Below are positions 1-7,163 of a stretch of 14,391 bases of DNA, one piece after another. The position numbers were made by a program, and so were the translations under genes. The notes beneath the pieces were generated by a model, which saw only the letters and a program-made list of their open reading frames with translations, did not search any database and was not told where the DNA came from. Positions within the stretch are counted from its first letter, which is position 1. Each line of letters begins with the position of its first letter. The DNA is from Bacillota bacterium. Its GTDB lineage: Bacteria; Bacillota; Clostridia; Saccharofermentanales; Fastidiosipilaceae. Location of the stretch: the NCBI GenBank assembly GCA_023442635.1, contig JAEZYR010000012.1, forward strand, positions 1 through 14,391. Reading direction: 5' to 3'.

Positions 1-135
1 TACCACCACTGGATAGAGTTTGGCCCAGGCAAGGTGCTCAGCGCTTTGGTTCGTCGCCAATTCCGTGAGGATACGATTTACAATGTTGATCAGGCTGAAG
101 ATTTGAGCAAGATCGTTTGCACGGATATCAACTAA
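1..135 (+). CDS. fabD: Malonyl-CoA:ACP transacylase FabD, C-terminal fragment
   Basis: The window opens inside this gene. Frame 1 gives 44 codons followed by TAA at 133-135. The peptide contains FGPGKVLSALVRR and then YNVDQAEDL, which matches the usual FabD C-terminus (a GPGKVLxGL(V/I)(K/R)(K/R) segment, an asparagine-containing strand and a short DxxSL-like helix). FabD moves the malonyl group from CoA to acyl carrier protein in fatty-acid synthesis, in the cytoplasm. The catalytic Ser and His lie outside the window. The next gene begins 104 bases later and is not a recognisable fab gene, so any fab operon ends or is interrupted here. The call rests on a short tail only. Confidence 0.8.
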   Translation, partial: YHHWIEFGPGKVLSALVRRQFREDTIYNVDQAEDLSKIVCTDIN

Positions 136-226
136 AGACGCTATCCACATGAGCGCCAGATTAGTGCTGCCCTAGTGGTGAGGTTCGTATCATCGGTAGC
201 TATGTAAGGCTTAAAATTTGCTTTCC

Positions 227-232
227 AGGAGG
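227..232 (+). promoter_or_regulatory. Ribosome binding site of the ZorA-like gene
   Basis: A perfect AGGAGG lies 7 bases before the ATG at 240. This fixes the start of the coiled-coil membrane protein and rules out later in-frame starts. The rest of 136-239 shows no convincing terminator for fabD and no promoter I would defend. Confidence 0.8.
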
Positions 233-239
233 TTTTGAT

Positions 240-2021
240 ATGGCTGTTTTTCAATTCTTAACGTTATCCCAGACTTTGGGAGCTTTTTTCTCTCTTCGCC
301 CCCTCCGCGCTGCTGCCCAAAATGCAGCTTCCCTATCCCCTAGCTCAAGCACGCCGATCTGGTCTTATTTCATCGCATTGCTCCCTGCCTTCATCATTCT
401 TTTGGCCTGGCTATATGTTCTCGTCGCCCAAAAGAAGCAGTTCACAGAGCTGCTTGGCCGCTTCGAAGCCAGCTATGAAGGACTGCGAACTAGCTCAGAG
501 CCTCGCGATCTTTCGGCCGTTCCTACCGTATTGGAAGTATTGGAGCAGCAAGCTGGCGAGGCCTACCACCTCCAATTCCTCGAACTCTTGGAGGATTCAG
601 AGCGCCTCTATTTAGGCCGCTGGTTACCCGAATTAGGTCACTTGCGCGAACTTGATAGCGTAACCCGTGCAAGTGAGCGCAAATTCCTGAGCCCCGAAGG
701 CGCCTTGTTCCCCACTATTGCGGGTCTTGTGGCGAGTGTGTTCACGGTTTTATCCCTGCTTTTTACGCCTTCTTTGCACCACAATCTAAACAGCCTTCTT
801 TTTCTTCTTTTCTTAGCGCTCGTCCTACCTAACCTTCTTGGCCTCGTTTGGCAGGCACATCGCCTTTCGCTGCGAGCTCAATTGACCCGTGCACTGGAAC
901 AGCTTAGCCGCGAAATAGAACGCTGCTTGCCTGTCTACTCAGAGCGCGCGGGCTCAGCCCTGCTCGTTGAGCACTTCACCCTCTCCGATCAGCAAATGAC
1001 CACAGCCGCCTTGCAGTTGAGCGAAGCCGTCGACCACCTCGGCAGCGAGGAGCTGATTACAACCGTCTCTCGCAGCCTCGACAGCGCTTTGCGAGAAGAA
1101 GTCACGCCTGTTTTGCAGCAGACTTCTAAGGACTTAGCGAAGGCAGCACTTGAAATAACTGAACGGCAGAACCGCCATGTTGAGCACCTACTTGAGCAAG
1201 TGACAGGCAGCTTGGAACAGCGCCTCAGCGAAGCTTTGACGCCCTTGATGGCCCATATCGAGAAGAGCTGTCAACAGCTGCTAGCCGCCCAAGAGCAAAG
1301 CGATCGTCTGGCCTCCCAGGGCGAAGAGCAGATTGCGCAACTGCAGAATCTCAGCGACAACTTACTCGGCCAACTGGCTTCTTTTGCCAATGAACGCGGC
1401 CGCTGGCAGACCCAGCTGCACGAGGCTCAGACAGCCTGGTATGAACAGCAAAAAGCTTATCAAGAGCAGTCGCAGCAACAACTCGATCAGCAAATTCAGC
1501 AACTGTCAGCTAGCCAAGAAGCCAGCGTAGCTGCGCTGGCCGCCTTGACCGAGAGTTCACAACAACTCCAGGAGACCCAACTCAAACAGGCGGAGCAATT
1601 TGCCGAACAGAATCAGGCTCTAGGCGACTTGCTAGCCCGCAGCATCCAAGAACAGCAGCAGAGCTTTAATCAGTTGGCCGAAGAGAACAATCACGTTGTG
1701 CAATTCGTCGGCAGCAGCTATCAGGATGCCCAGGAACTCCTGGCGCAATACCGCCGTCTGGCGCACGAAGTCAGCAGCACGGCTTCTCAGATTGAGAGCC
1801 ATAGCCAGAGCCTAGCTCAGAGCCTCGAAGCTTTAACTGAAAATCTGAATAGTTCACTCATCCAGTTCACCACCCACCTACAGGCTGGTGTTGAAGACAC
1901 CTTGCAAGACTTTGATGAAGGCCTGGCCGATCTCGGCCGTCGCCTAGCCCATAGCAGCGCGCAAGTGCAAGATGCAGCGGAGCGTATTGAGCAGCTAGAT
2001 CGCCACCGCGCTAGAAATTGA
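240..2021 (+). CDS. ZorA-like MotA/TolQ/ExbB-superfamily membrane protein with long coiled-coil tail
   Basis: This 593-residue protein has three predicted membrane helices: about 40-63, 155-176 and 184-205. A cytoplasmic loop of about 90 residues separates the first two. Helix 2 begins with a Pro/Thr-containing stretch (ALFPTIAGLVASVF) and helix 3 carries Pro197-Asn198. After helix 3 comes a basic, amphipathic segment (HRLSLRAQLTRALEQL) ending in CLP. About 380 residues of Gln/Glu/Leu-rich heptad-like sequence follow, closing with FDEGLADLGRRL near the C-terminus. This order matches ion-driven stator subunits and is closest in my reading to ZorA, whose long tail extends into the cytoplasm. 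A short hydrophobic N-terminus (residues 1-19) precedes helix 1; its role is unclear. The gene ends 7 bases before its partner gene. No MotB/ExbD/ZorB-type subunit is present, so motor function is inferred from architecture only. A generic coiled-coil membrane protein remains possible. Confidence 0.55.
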   Translation: MAVFQFLTLSQTLGAFFSLRPLRAAAQNAASLSPSSSTPIWSYFIALLPAFIILLAWLYVLVAQKKQFTELLGRFEASYEGLRTSSEPRDLSAVPTVLEVLEQQAGEAYHLQFLELLEDSERLYLGRWLPELGHLRELDSVTRASERKFLSPEGALFPTIAGLVASVFTVLSLLFTPSLHHNLNSLLFLLFLALVLPNLLGLVWQAHRLSLRAQLTRALEQLSREIERCLPVYSERAGSALLVEHFTLSDQQMTTAALQLSEAVDHLGSEELITTVSRSLDSALREEVTPVLQQTSKDLAKAALEITERQNRHVEHLLEQVTGSLEQRLSEALTPLMAHIEKSCQQLLAAQEQSDRLASQGEEQIAQLQNLSDNLLGQLASFANERGRWQTQLHEAQTAWYEQQKAYQEQSQQQLDQQIQQLSASQEASVAALAALTESSQQLQETQLKQAEQFAEQNQALGDLLARSIQEQQQSFNQLAEENNHVVQFVGSSYQDAQELLAQYRRLAHEVSSTASQIESHSQSLAQSLEALTENLNSSLIQFTTHLQAGVEDTLQDFDEGLADLGRRLAHSSAQVQDAAERIEQLDRHRARN

Positions 2022-2028
2022 GGCCGTC

Positions 2029-3558
2029 ATGAACGCGTCAGGTATACGGCCTTTCGCGGCCGAACCCATCGGTGAAAGGCAGGCCATGGTCTTAGAAACA
2101 CCCGCTTTTCAACTCATGCGGCGCGAAGTGGCTCAGCTTTTGCCTTTGCCAGAGGAGTATCTCAATACAGGTCGCTCCCTGGATGACGCGCGCAGTTTGC
2201 TCCATCGCCTCCAAAGTTGTCCCGAATCGCAGTGGGGAGACTTCGCTTTGGATTTGACCCAGCAAGAGCGCTATGTCATCCCGCTTTGCTACTGCTTGTG
2301 CAATGACAAAAACAGTTTGCAGCGCCTTGATCAGCTCTTGCTCAATGAACCGAGTTGGAGTCTTTATGAAGCCTGTTGGCTCATCTTTTGTTTTCATTAT
2401 CCCAACACCAAGCTACAGCGCGTTCTTAACATGCTGTACCATCAGTTAAAGCAGCTTGGCCTCAGGCGTCCCGAACACCTTGAGCAGCTGCCGCAGGATC
2501 TGCTGCGCTTCACTGACCTAGACCAGCAATTTGTCGAACGTCTCTGTCAAGTGCTTTTCTGGGCACAAGAAAAAGATGAAGCTCAGCTTTCAGCATCCCA
2601 AGAAAAAAACTTAGATCCCTACGCCCATGAGCGTCTGCCAGGTGTTCGCCCACCTCGCCAAGTGCCAGGCTTCTATCAGGCGCAATCGGAAGGATCAAGT
2701 CACACGCCTCCGCAGCACTCGCCAAGCGCGAGCCCTGAAGTCCAGGTCAACAGGGGCAAGGAGAAAGCCCATCCTAGCTCAGATTCCGCACTCGAGCACA
2801 CGCCCGAAGCCATCAAGCGCATGCTAGCCCGCTGTCACCTCCCTCTCAACAGCCAGCTAGCTGCGGCTGTTTTTGGACAGTACCTAAAAGAAGTGCCCTT
2901 CGAAGCCTATCTTCGTCTTTTACCGCTTACCCTTGAATTTATACCCTACTTGGATGATGGTGTTTTGGCGCAGTACAGCCGTCGCTGCTTAGATGAAAAA
3001 GGCCTAGACACACGTTTACGGCGTCGCCTAATGGATCCTGTCTTAGCCTTAATGGATCAGCCCGAACGTGCCCAGGGTATTTTTGCAGCTCTGGGTCTGC
3101 GGGAGGCTCACGACCTGCGTCGCTGGCGCATCCTCTCACTCTTGCAAGAACACTGCCTAGGTGATCCCAACAAACAAGCCTTCTATCTCGATTACTTGCA
3201 GAGCATCCAGGATTTAACGCGTTTGAGCAGCCACAGCCTGGCCCTACGTTTTGACCATTTCACCCTTGTGGATGACTTACTGGATCCAGAGCACTGTTTT
3301 TACTATCCAGATCGCCAGCTGGCCACACTTTTGCGGCACGGCGTGCGCCTAGCCGACTTAGGCCAACCGAAATTCCCCTACCGGCGCTTGAGTGATCCTG
3401 AGCGCCTACTCCAAAGCCGCGGTACCGTGGAACTACCACTGTGTGGGCCAGGTCGAAAACTCAGCCGAGAATTTTTGGATCGCCTGCTCGCCATGACGCC
3501 ACGCAGCAACAGTTCTTCGCTCGGACGCTGGCTACGTCCAGTTTTTGGCGATCTCTGA
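2029..3558 (+). CDS. Soluble two-domain protein of unknown function, partner of the ZorA-like gene
   Basis: I do not recognise this 509-residue protein. It has no signal peptide or membrane helix. Residues 20-185 form a mostly helical domain rich in Leu, Trp and Cys (PSWSLYEACWLIFCFHY around 108-124). Residues 186-258 form a hydrophilic, Pro/Ser/His-rich linker. Residues 259-509 form a second helical domain rich in Arg and Leu, with an acidic/aromatic patch (LDPEHCFYYPDRQ, 418-430). It starts 7 bases after the ZorA-like stop, and a GAGG overlapping that stop codon can serve as ribosome binding site. ATG 2086 (Met20), preceded by GAAAGG, is an alternative start. Close coupling implies a shared role. 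In type I and II Zorya, a soluble accessory protein (ZorC, EH-signature family) is encoded near ZorA. Kinship with ZorC is a hypothesis that I cannot verify from memory. Confidence 0.6.
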   Translation: MNASGIRPFAAEPIGERQAMVLETPAFQLMRREVAQLLPLPEEYLNTGRSLDDARSLLHRLQSCPESQWGDFALDLTQQERYVIPLCYCLCNDKNSLQRLDQLLLNEPSWSLYEACWLIFCFHYPNTKLQRVLNMLYHQLKQLGLRRPEHLEQLPQDLLRFTDLDQQFVERLCQVLFWAQEKDEAQLSASQEKNLDPYAHERLPGVRPPRQVPGFYQAQSEGSSHTPPQHSPSASPEVQVNRGKEKAHPSSDSALEHTPEAIKRMLARCHLPLNSQLAAAVFGQYLKEVPFEAYLRLLPLTLEFIPYLDDGVLAQYSRRCLDEKGLDTRLRRRLMDPVLALMDQPERAQGIFAALGLREAHDLRRWRILSLLQEHCLGDPNKQAFYLDYLQSIQDLTRLSSHSLALRFDHFTLVDDLLDPEHCFYYPDRQLATLLRHGVRLADLGQPKFPYRRLSDPERLLQSRGTVELPLCGPGRKLSREFLDRLLAMTPRSNSSSLGRWLRPVFGDL

Positions 3559-3606
3559 GCTGGACAGCTACTCGATTTGCTCTGATTTTGGAACCTTTCA
3601 CTTTGT

Positions 3607-3642
3607 GCCTTTCTTAGCTCTATATCTAGGGCTAAGAAAGGC
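3607..3642. terminator. Perfect 12-bp hairpin between convergent genes, possible bidirectional terminator
   Basis: GCCTTTCTTAGC (3607-3618) and GCTAAGAAAGGC (3631-3642) are perfect inverted repeats. The stem can continue through a T-G wobble and CTA/TAG to a TATC loop. It lies 48 bases after the stop of the two-domain protein and 26 bases after the amylase stop, read on the other strand. Neither strand has a T-run after the stem, so it is not a canonical rho-independent terminator. Its place between converging genes still suggests termination or transcript-end protection. Confidence 0.5.
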
Positions 3643-3668
3643 GTCAGTCACGATGAAAGCTCGCTCGT

Positions 3669-5120
3669 TTAGATTTCGCAGTCCTCTCTCACCCAACAGC
3701 TCAGCGACCCTGCTGGCACTGTAAAAAGGCCAAAACCGTCTTCGCCAATGGTCACTGCTGGCTGCTCTTCGTGGATGACATCGACATAGCGTTGGCCAGC
3801 TTGCTTTTCGCCCACAAACATACGGAGCTCTTGTGCCTCTCGGATGGTCATGAGAACGGCTAAGGGCTGTTCCTCCCCCTCACCACGACGAACCCAGCCT
3901 ATAAGGTCTTCTCGCTCCCAATAGTCATTTTGCTCGCCTTTGGCATAGTTTTGACGCAAGTTTAGGAGCTTGTGCAAAAGCTCGGTCTGAGCTGGTATCT
4001 GTCCATCACCTGAACCGAAGAGGTCAGCCCAAAAAACGCAAGGATAGCCCTCTTGGCGCAAAAGGATGAGCGCGTAGGCCAAAGGCTTAAACCAGGCTTC
4101 GACCGTCGAGGCCAAAGCTTGGTCTGGCTGACTGTCATGATTCTCCACAAAAGTGACCGCATGGAGGGGATCGTTCTGAACCGCCGTACCATCAAAAATT
4201 CGGCGCAGATCGTAATGGCCTTGAGCCTGTGAGGCCTCATGAAAATGAAAGTGCAGGACCACATCAAAAATGGCCAATTGATTTTCTGTTTCAGCTAAAT
4301 AATGATCGAGCGTCGCCTCATTATTTTCCCAATATTCAGCCACAAAGAAAAAATTCTTGCCTTGTTCTGCGGCAATGGCACCCACAAAATCCCGCATGAA
4401 GTTCGCATCGATATGCTTGGCGGCATCGAGCCTAAAGCCATCAATCTTTGTCTCTTGGATAAACCACTTGGCCCAATGCAGCAATTCCGCCCTGACTTCA
4501 GGGTGACTGTGATCGATATCGGCAAACATGAGGTAGTCGAAGTTGCCATTTTCTTGGCTAACGGCCTCTGACCAATACTTGTTTTCTCCCAAAAGTCGAT
4601 AGAGTCCCTTTTTTTCTTCCCTCGCATCGTAGTCCACGCCTGTAAAGTGATACCAGTGCCAGACAAAGTCGGAGTAAGCGCCCTTTCTGCCTGGGAAGTC
4701 AAAATAAGTCCATGCCTCAATTTCCTTGGCCTCAGCAATACGTTCTTCTCGGTTCTGCGGGTTGACCTCTACAGCCTGGCAGGCCTCCGTACGATCTGCT
4801 CCAGCTTTATGGTTGAGTACCACATCGGCATAAACCTGGAGGTTCAAATCATGCGCGCTTTCAATCAAAGCCAAGAGCTCAGCTTTCTTGCCATACTTGC
4901 TCGCGATGGCCCCCTTTTGTTCAAACTCGCCCAAGTCATACAGGTCATAGATGCCATAGCCAACATCCTCAGGCCCCGTGGCCTTACAGACTGGTGGCAG
5001 CCAGATCGCAGATATGCCCCTGGCAGCCAAATCTGGCAAGGCGGCTTGGAGCCGCTTATAGTGCTGTTGGTCCGCCTCTAAATACCACTCGAAAGCTTGG
5101 AGCAATACCCCATTTTTCAT
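3669..5120 (-). CDS. Intracellular alpha-amylase, glycoside hydrolase family 13
   Basis: This 483-residue enzyme cleaves internal alpha-1,4 bonds of glycogen or maltodextrins. All four GH13 signature regions are visible: DVVLNH (99-104), GFRLDAAKH with nucleophile Asp232, VAEYW with acid/base Glu262, and FVENHDSQ with transition-state Asp329. The N-terminus (MKNGVLLQAFEWY) starts straight in the catalytic barrel, with no signal peptide. Together with the overall length this resembles the cytoplasmic AmyA type (GH13 subfamily 5-like) and suggests use of stored glycogen or imported dextrins. The start is supported by AAAGGAG 8 bases upstream. The gene stands alone: the HAD gene upstream has its own terminator, so the amylase promoter must lie between about 5136 and 5347. 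I found no clear consensus promoter or CRE site there. Confidence 0.93.
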   Translation of the reverse strand: MKNGVLLQAFEWYLEADQQHYKRLQAALPDLAARGISAIWLPPVCKATGPEDVGYGIYDLYDLGEFEQKGAIASKYGKKAELLALIESAHDLNLQVYADVVLNHKAGADRTEACQAVEVNPQNREERIAEAKEIEAWTYFDFPGRKGAYSDFVWHWYHFTGVDYDAREEKKGLYRLLGENKYWSEAVSQENGNFDYLMFADIDHSHPEVRAELLHWAKWFIQETKIDGFRLDAAKHIDANFMRDFVGAIAAEQGKNFFFVAEYWENNEATLDHYLAETENQLAIFDVVLHFHFHEASQAQGHYDLRRIFDGTAVQNDPLHAVTFVENHDSQPDQALASTVEAWFKPLAYALILLRQEGYPCVFWADLFGSGDGQIPAQTELLHKLLNLRQNYAKGEQNDYWEREDLIGWVRRGEGEEQPLAVLMTIREAQELRMFVGEKQAGQRYVDVIHEEQPAVTIGEDGFGLFTVPAGSLSCWVREDCEI

Positions 5121-5418
5121 TTTTATATCTCCTTTGGCATGTACTTTGCGATCTTTTGCGGCTGGCAGAAAGATCTAGAGGACAGCAAGTTTCTTTACCT
5201 CACTGAGGATTGCTTAGCTACTTTAAAGCTAAACGATCTTGCCATAGCTTATGCCCCGTCATTTCAAAATTCTGATCTGCTTTGTCAGGAATGGATGATG
5301 TCATTGCAAATGCGCTATCCGTCTGCAGAGACTAGCCCTCGCTCTACAAAAAAAGAAACGCCCCAGAGTGGCAGCGTTTCTTTTGAAGTCATCTTCACAT
5401 CTAGCGATCATAGAGCCA
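5121..5418. other. Intergenic region upstream of the amylase
   Basis: These 298 bases hold the amylase ribosome binding site, a short inverted repeat (TTAGCT 5214-5219 and AGCTAA 5227-5232, 7-base loop), a weak minus-strand -35-like CTGACA (5283-5288) without a good -10 partner, and the HAD terminator at 5348-5384. A plus-strand open frame crosses the region, but it runs antisense into the amylase start and through the terminator, so I do not consider it a gene. Confidence 0.5.
5348..5384 (-). terminator. Rho-independent terminator of the HAD phosphatase gene
   Basis: AAAAGAAACGC (5351-5361) and GCGTTTCTTTT (5374-5384) form a perfect 11-bp stem. CCA/TGG can also pair inside the loop. Read on the minus strand, the stem ends in GCGTTTC and a run of T. 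It lies 34 bases downstream of the HAD stop codon, so it separates that transcript from the amylase. Confidence 0.88.
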
Positions 5419-6102
5419 TCAGACTTGAGCGGCATGAACGGCTCTAAAATCCAATTCGTCTAGCTGGCTGCAAGTCCATGTGGCTTTGGCCTTGAGGGCT
5501 GGCCATTCTGCCTGATAGATAGGATCCTCCACCAAAACGGTTTTGAAGCCAGCGGCCACGGCCGTGCTGAGCGCATAGCCTGCATCTTCGTAAACCACAG
5601 CTTCCTCCCTATTGGTGCCACCCAGCATCTCCAAAGCACGGTCATAGATGAGGGGCTCTTTTTTATTCTTGCCCACATCATCAATGCTAAGTATGACCTC
5701 AAAAAAATGCATCAAGCCATGTCTCTCCAGAGCTGGCTCAGCCAATGAGCGCGGCGTTGCCGTCACCAGCGCCATCTTGATGCCAGCTGCTTGCAGCTGT
5801 TCAAGATAGTGTTGAACCCCTGCTTTTACCGTCACCTCATCGCGATAAATAGCAGCCATGAGTTCTAGACAATGGGCATAATTGGCCTCTGGACTTTCGC
5901 CAACATGCAATGCTTCGTGTAAGAAGCGCATAGATTCGTGCAGATGCATCTCGCTGATCTGTTCCTGAAGTTCAGGCGTTACTTCTAGACCCTGAGCATC
6001 CAAGAAATAACGGTCTAAATGCATCCACTGATCCATCGAATCCAGCAGTGTGCCATCCATATCGAACAAGGCATAAGGGCGCCGAAATGATTGAGTTTCC
6101 AT
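5419..6102 (-). CDS. HAD-superfamily phosphatase, beta-phosphoglucomutase-like subfamily
   Basis: This 227-residue soluble protein has all HAD motifs: DMDGTLLDS with nucleophile Asp14 and Asp16, VTATPRS with Thr114, lysine in NKKEP (about 147-148), and YEDAGYAL with Glu172-Asp173. A helical cap fits between motifs I and II (about 22-95). This is the layout of small phosphatases acting on sugar phosphates and related metabolites (YniC/GPH/PGM-like). The substrate cannot be read from sequence, and the nearby amylase is only weak context. No Shine-Dalgarno sequence precedes the ATG. Instead TGTTAGAAT, an extended -10 box, lies 8 bases upstream, so the mRNA may be leaderless. No earlier ATG is plausible because motif I is already close to the N-terminus. 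Confidence 0.88.
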   Translation of the reverse strand: METQSFRRPYALFDMDGTLLDSMDQWMHLDRYFLDAQGLEVTPELQEQISEMHLHESMRFLHEALHVGESPEANYAHCLELMAAIYRDEVTVKAGVQHYLEQLQAAGIKMALVTATPRSLAEPALERHGLMHFFEVILSIDDVGKNKKEPLIYDRALEMLGGTNREEAVVYEDAGYALSTAVAAGFKTVLVEDPIYQAEWPALKAKATWTCSQLDELDFRAVHAAQV

Positions 6103-6110
6103 AGTCGGTT

Positions 6111-6119
6111 ATTCTAACA
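6111..6119 (-). promoter_or_regulatory. Candidate extended -10 promoter of the HAD gene
   Basis: On the minus strand the bases read TGTTAGAAT: the TGn element plus TAGAAT, one mismatch from TATAAT. The -10 ends 8 bases before the ATG, placing the expected transcription start at or next to the start codon. There is no good -35, which extended -10 promoters can tolerate. The Rnf terminator lies just upstream, so this gene does need its own promoter. Confidence 0.4.
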
Positions 6120-6176
6120 GACTTCATTTCAGCAAGGTTTAGCTTTCAGTGAATTCATAAGGCGTTCATCCAAGAC

Positions 6177-6213
6177 AAAAATGGCAGGCTGTTTTAGCCA
6201 GCCTGCCATTTTT
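6177..6213 (-). terminator. Strong terminator ending the Rnf operon
   Basis: AAAAATGGCAGGCTG (6177-6191) and CAGCCTGCCATTTTT (6199-6213) form a perfect 15-bp stem with a 7-base loop. On the minus strand it ends in a T-run (rho-independent form). It lies 80 bases after the rnfB stop. Because the A and T runs are symmetrical it could also stop plus-strand transcription. Confidence 0.92.
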
Positions 6214-6293
6214 GCTATTTTTGCTTGGCTTGCAACCTGTGTGTAGGGCGAAACTGCCTGGACACGGCTCTTGTGCCCTATGCACTGAGCGCT

Positions 6294-7160
6294 TCAGTCG
6301 TTGTGTAGGCTGAGTCCCACGCCCTGAAGAAGACCAGGCTTATCATAGTCCACGATCGCATGGGTGGGACAAACGGCCACGCACTTTCTACAATTCACGC
6401 ACTTGTCAGCCTGTATCCGGGCGACATTGCCCTCCATGACAATGGCTTCAACTGGGCAGGTACGCACGCAGCGCCGACAGGCTAAGCAGCCACGCTCGCA
6501 ACTCTGACGAACTTGCTTGGCTCCATCTTGTGAGCAGCAGCTCACCGCAATGCGAGCCTCAAGCGGGCGCATCTCGATTAAGTTTTTGGGGCAGGCCTTG
6601 ACACAACGGCGGCAGCCACGACATTGGGCTTCATCAACCACGGCGATGCCATCCACAATCTGAATCGCATCAAAGGGACAGGCACGAACACAGTTGCCAT
6701 GTCCTAGGCAGCCATACGCACAACTCTTATGGCCACTAAAAAGTTGACTTTCGGCAAAGCAGTCCTGAATACCGTCGTATCTAAATTTGTCTTTAGCATA
6801 AAAGCAAGTGCCCTGACAGCGCACACGAGCAATCCACTCCGTGCGCTCGCCTGAATCTTCGAGACCCATAATCTGAGCCAACTGCTGAGCACAGCTTTGG
6901 CCGCCAGGGAAACACAGGCTGGTTGAAGCACCTGCTGTCACAATAGCATTGGCATAGTCTTCACAGCCAGCATAGCCACAGCCGCCGCAATTAGCACCTG
7001 GCAGGGCTTCACGCAGCTCAGCCACACGAGGGTCTACTTTGACGAAAAAGGCGTGGCTGGCCACAGTCAAAAGCAAGGCTGCCAAAAGAGCCAGACCCAG
7101 AGCCAAGCAGACAGCCGATATCAAGCTTTTGGAGACGACAAGTAGGAAGATCGACATCAT
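6294..7160 (-). CDS. rnfB: Rnf complex subunit RnfB, polyferredoxin
   Basis: RnfB accepts electrons from reduced ferredoxin and feeds them into the Rnf complex on the inner face of the membrane. The 288 residues begin with one membrane helix (about 5-35). The Rnf Fe-S domain follows, with Cys58, Cys61, Cys66 and Cys83 (NCGGCGYAGC). Four ferredoxin-type clusters come next: Cys147/151/157/161, Cys180/183/186/190, Cys225/228/231/235 and Cys254/257/260/264. A central VRCQGTCFYAKDKF segment is typical of clostridial RnfB. The last gene of the operon, it starts 3 bases after the rnfA stop with AGGGGG 7 bases upstream. Met2 is an equally possible start. Confidence 0.95.
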   Translation of the reverse strand: MMSIFLLVVSKSLISAVCLALGLALLAALLLTVASHAFFVKVDPRVAELREALPGANCGGCGYAGCEDYANAIVTAGASTSLCFPGGQSCAQQLAQIMGLEDSGERTEWIARVRCQGTCFYAKDKFRYDGIQDCFAESQLFSGHKSCAYGCLGHGNCVRACPFDAIQIVDGIAVVDEAQCRGCRRCVKACPKNLIEMRPLEARIAVSCCSQDGAKQVRQSCERGCLACRRCVRTCPVEAIVMEGNVARIQADKCVNCRKCVAVCPTHAIVDYDKPGLLQGVGLSLHND

Positions 7161-7163
7161 GAC

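Noticed and set aside
1350..1990. Tandem DNA repeats in the Gln-rich coiled-coil region
   Set aside because: The repetition is in residue composition (Gln, Glu, Leu, Ser). I see no exact repeated DNA unit.
240..3558. A complete Zorya defence system
   Set aside because: Only a ZorA-like gene and an unassigned soluble protein are present. No OmpA/MotB-type ZorB and no helicase or nuclease gene is visible on either strand nearby.
4295..4738. Minus-strand frame of 147 codons within the amylase
   Set aside because: It is an out-of-frame shadow of the well-supported amylase reading frame, on the same strand.
5283..5288. CTGACA as the -35 of an amylase promoter
   Set aside because: No acceptable -10 box lies 16-18 bases downstream on the minus strand.
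5097..5447. Plus-strand open frame of 116 codons
   Set aside because: It runs antisense over the amylase start and the HAD gene end and through the HAD terminator. It has no ribosome binding site and the product looks like chance sequence.
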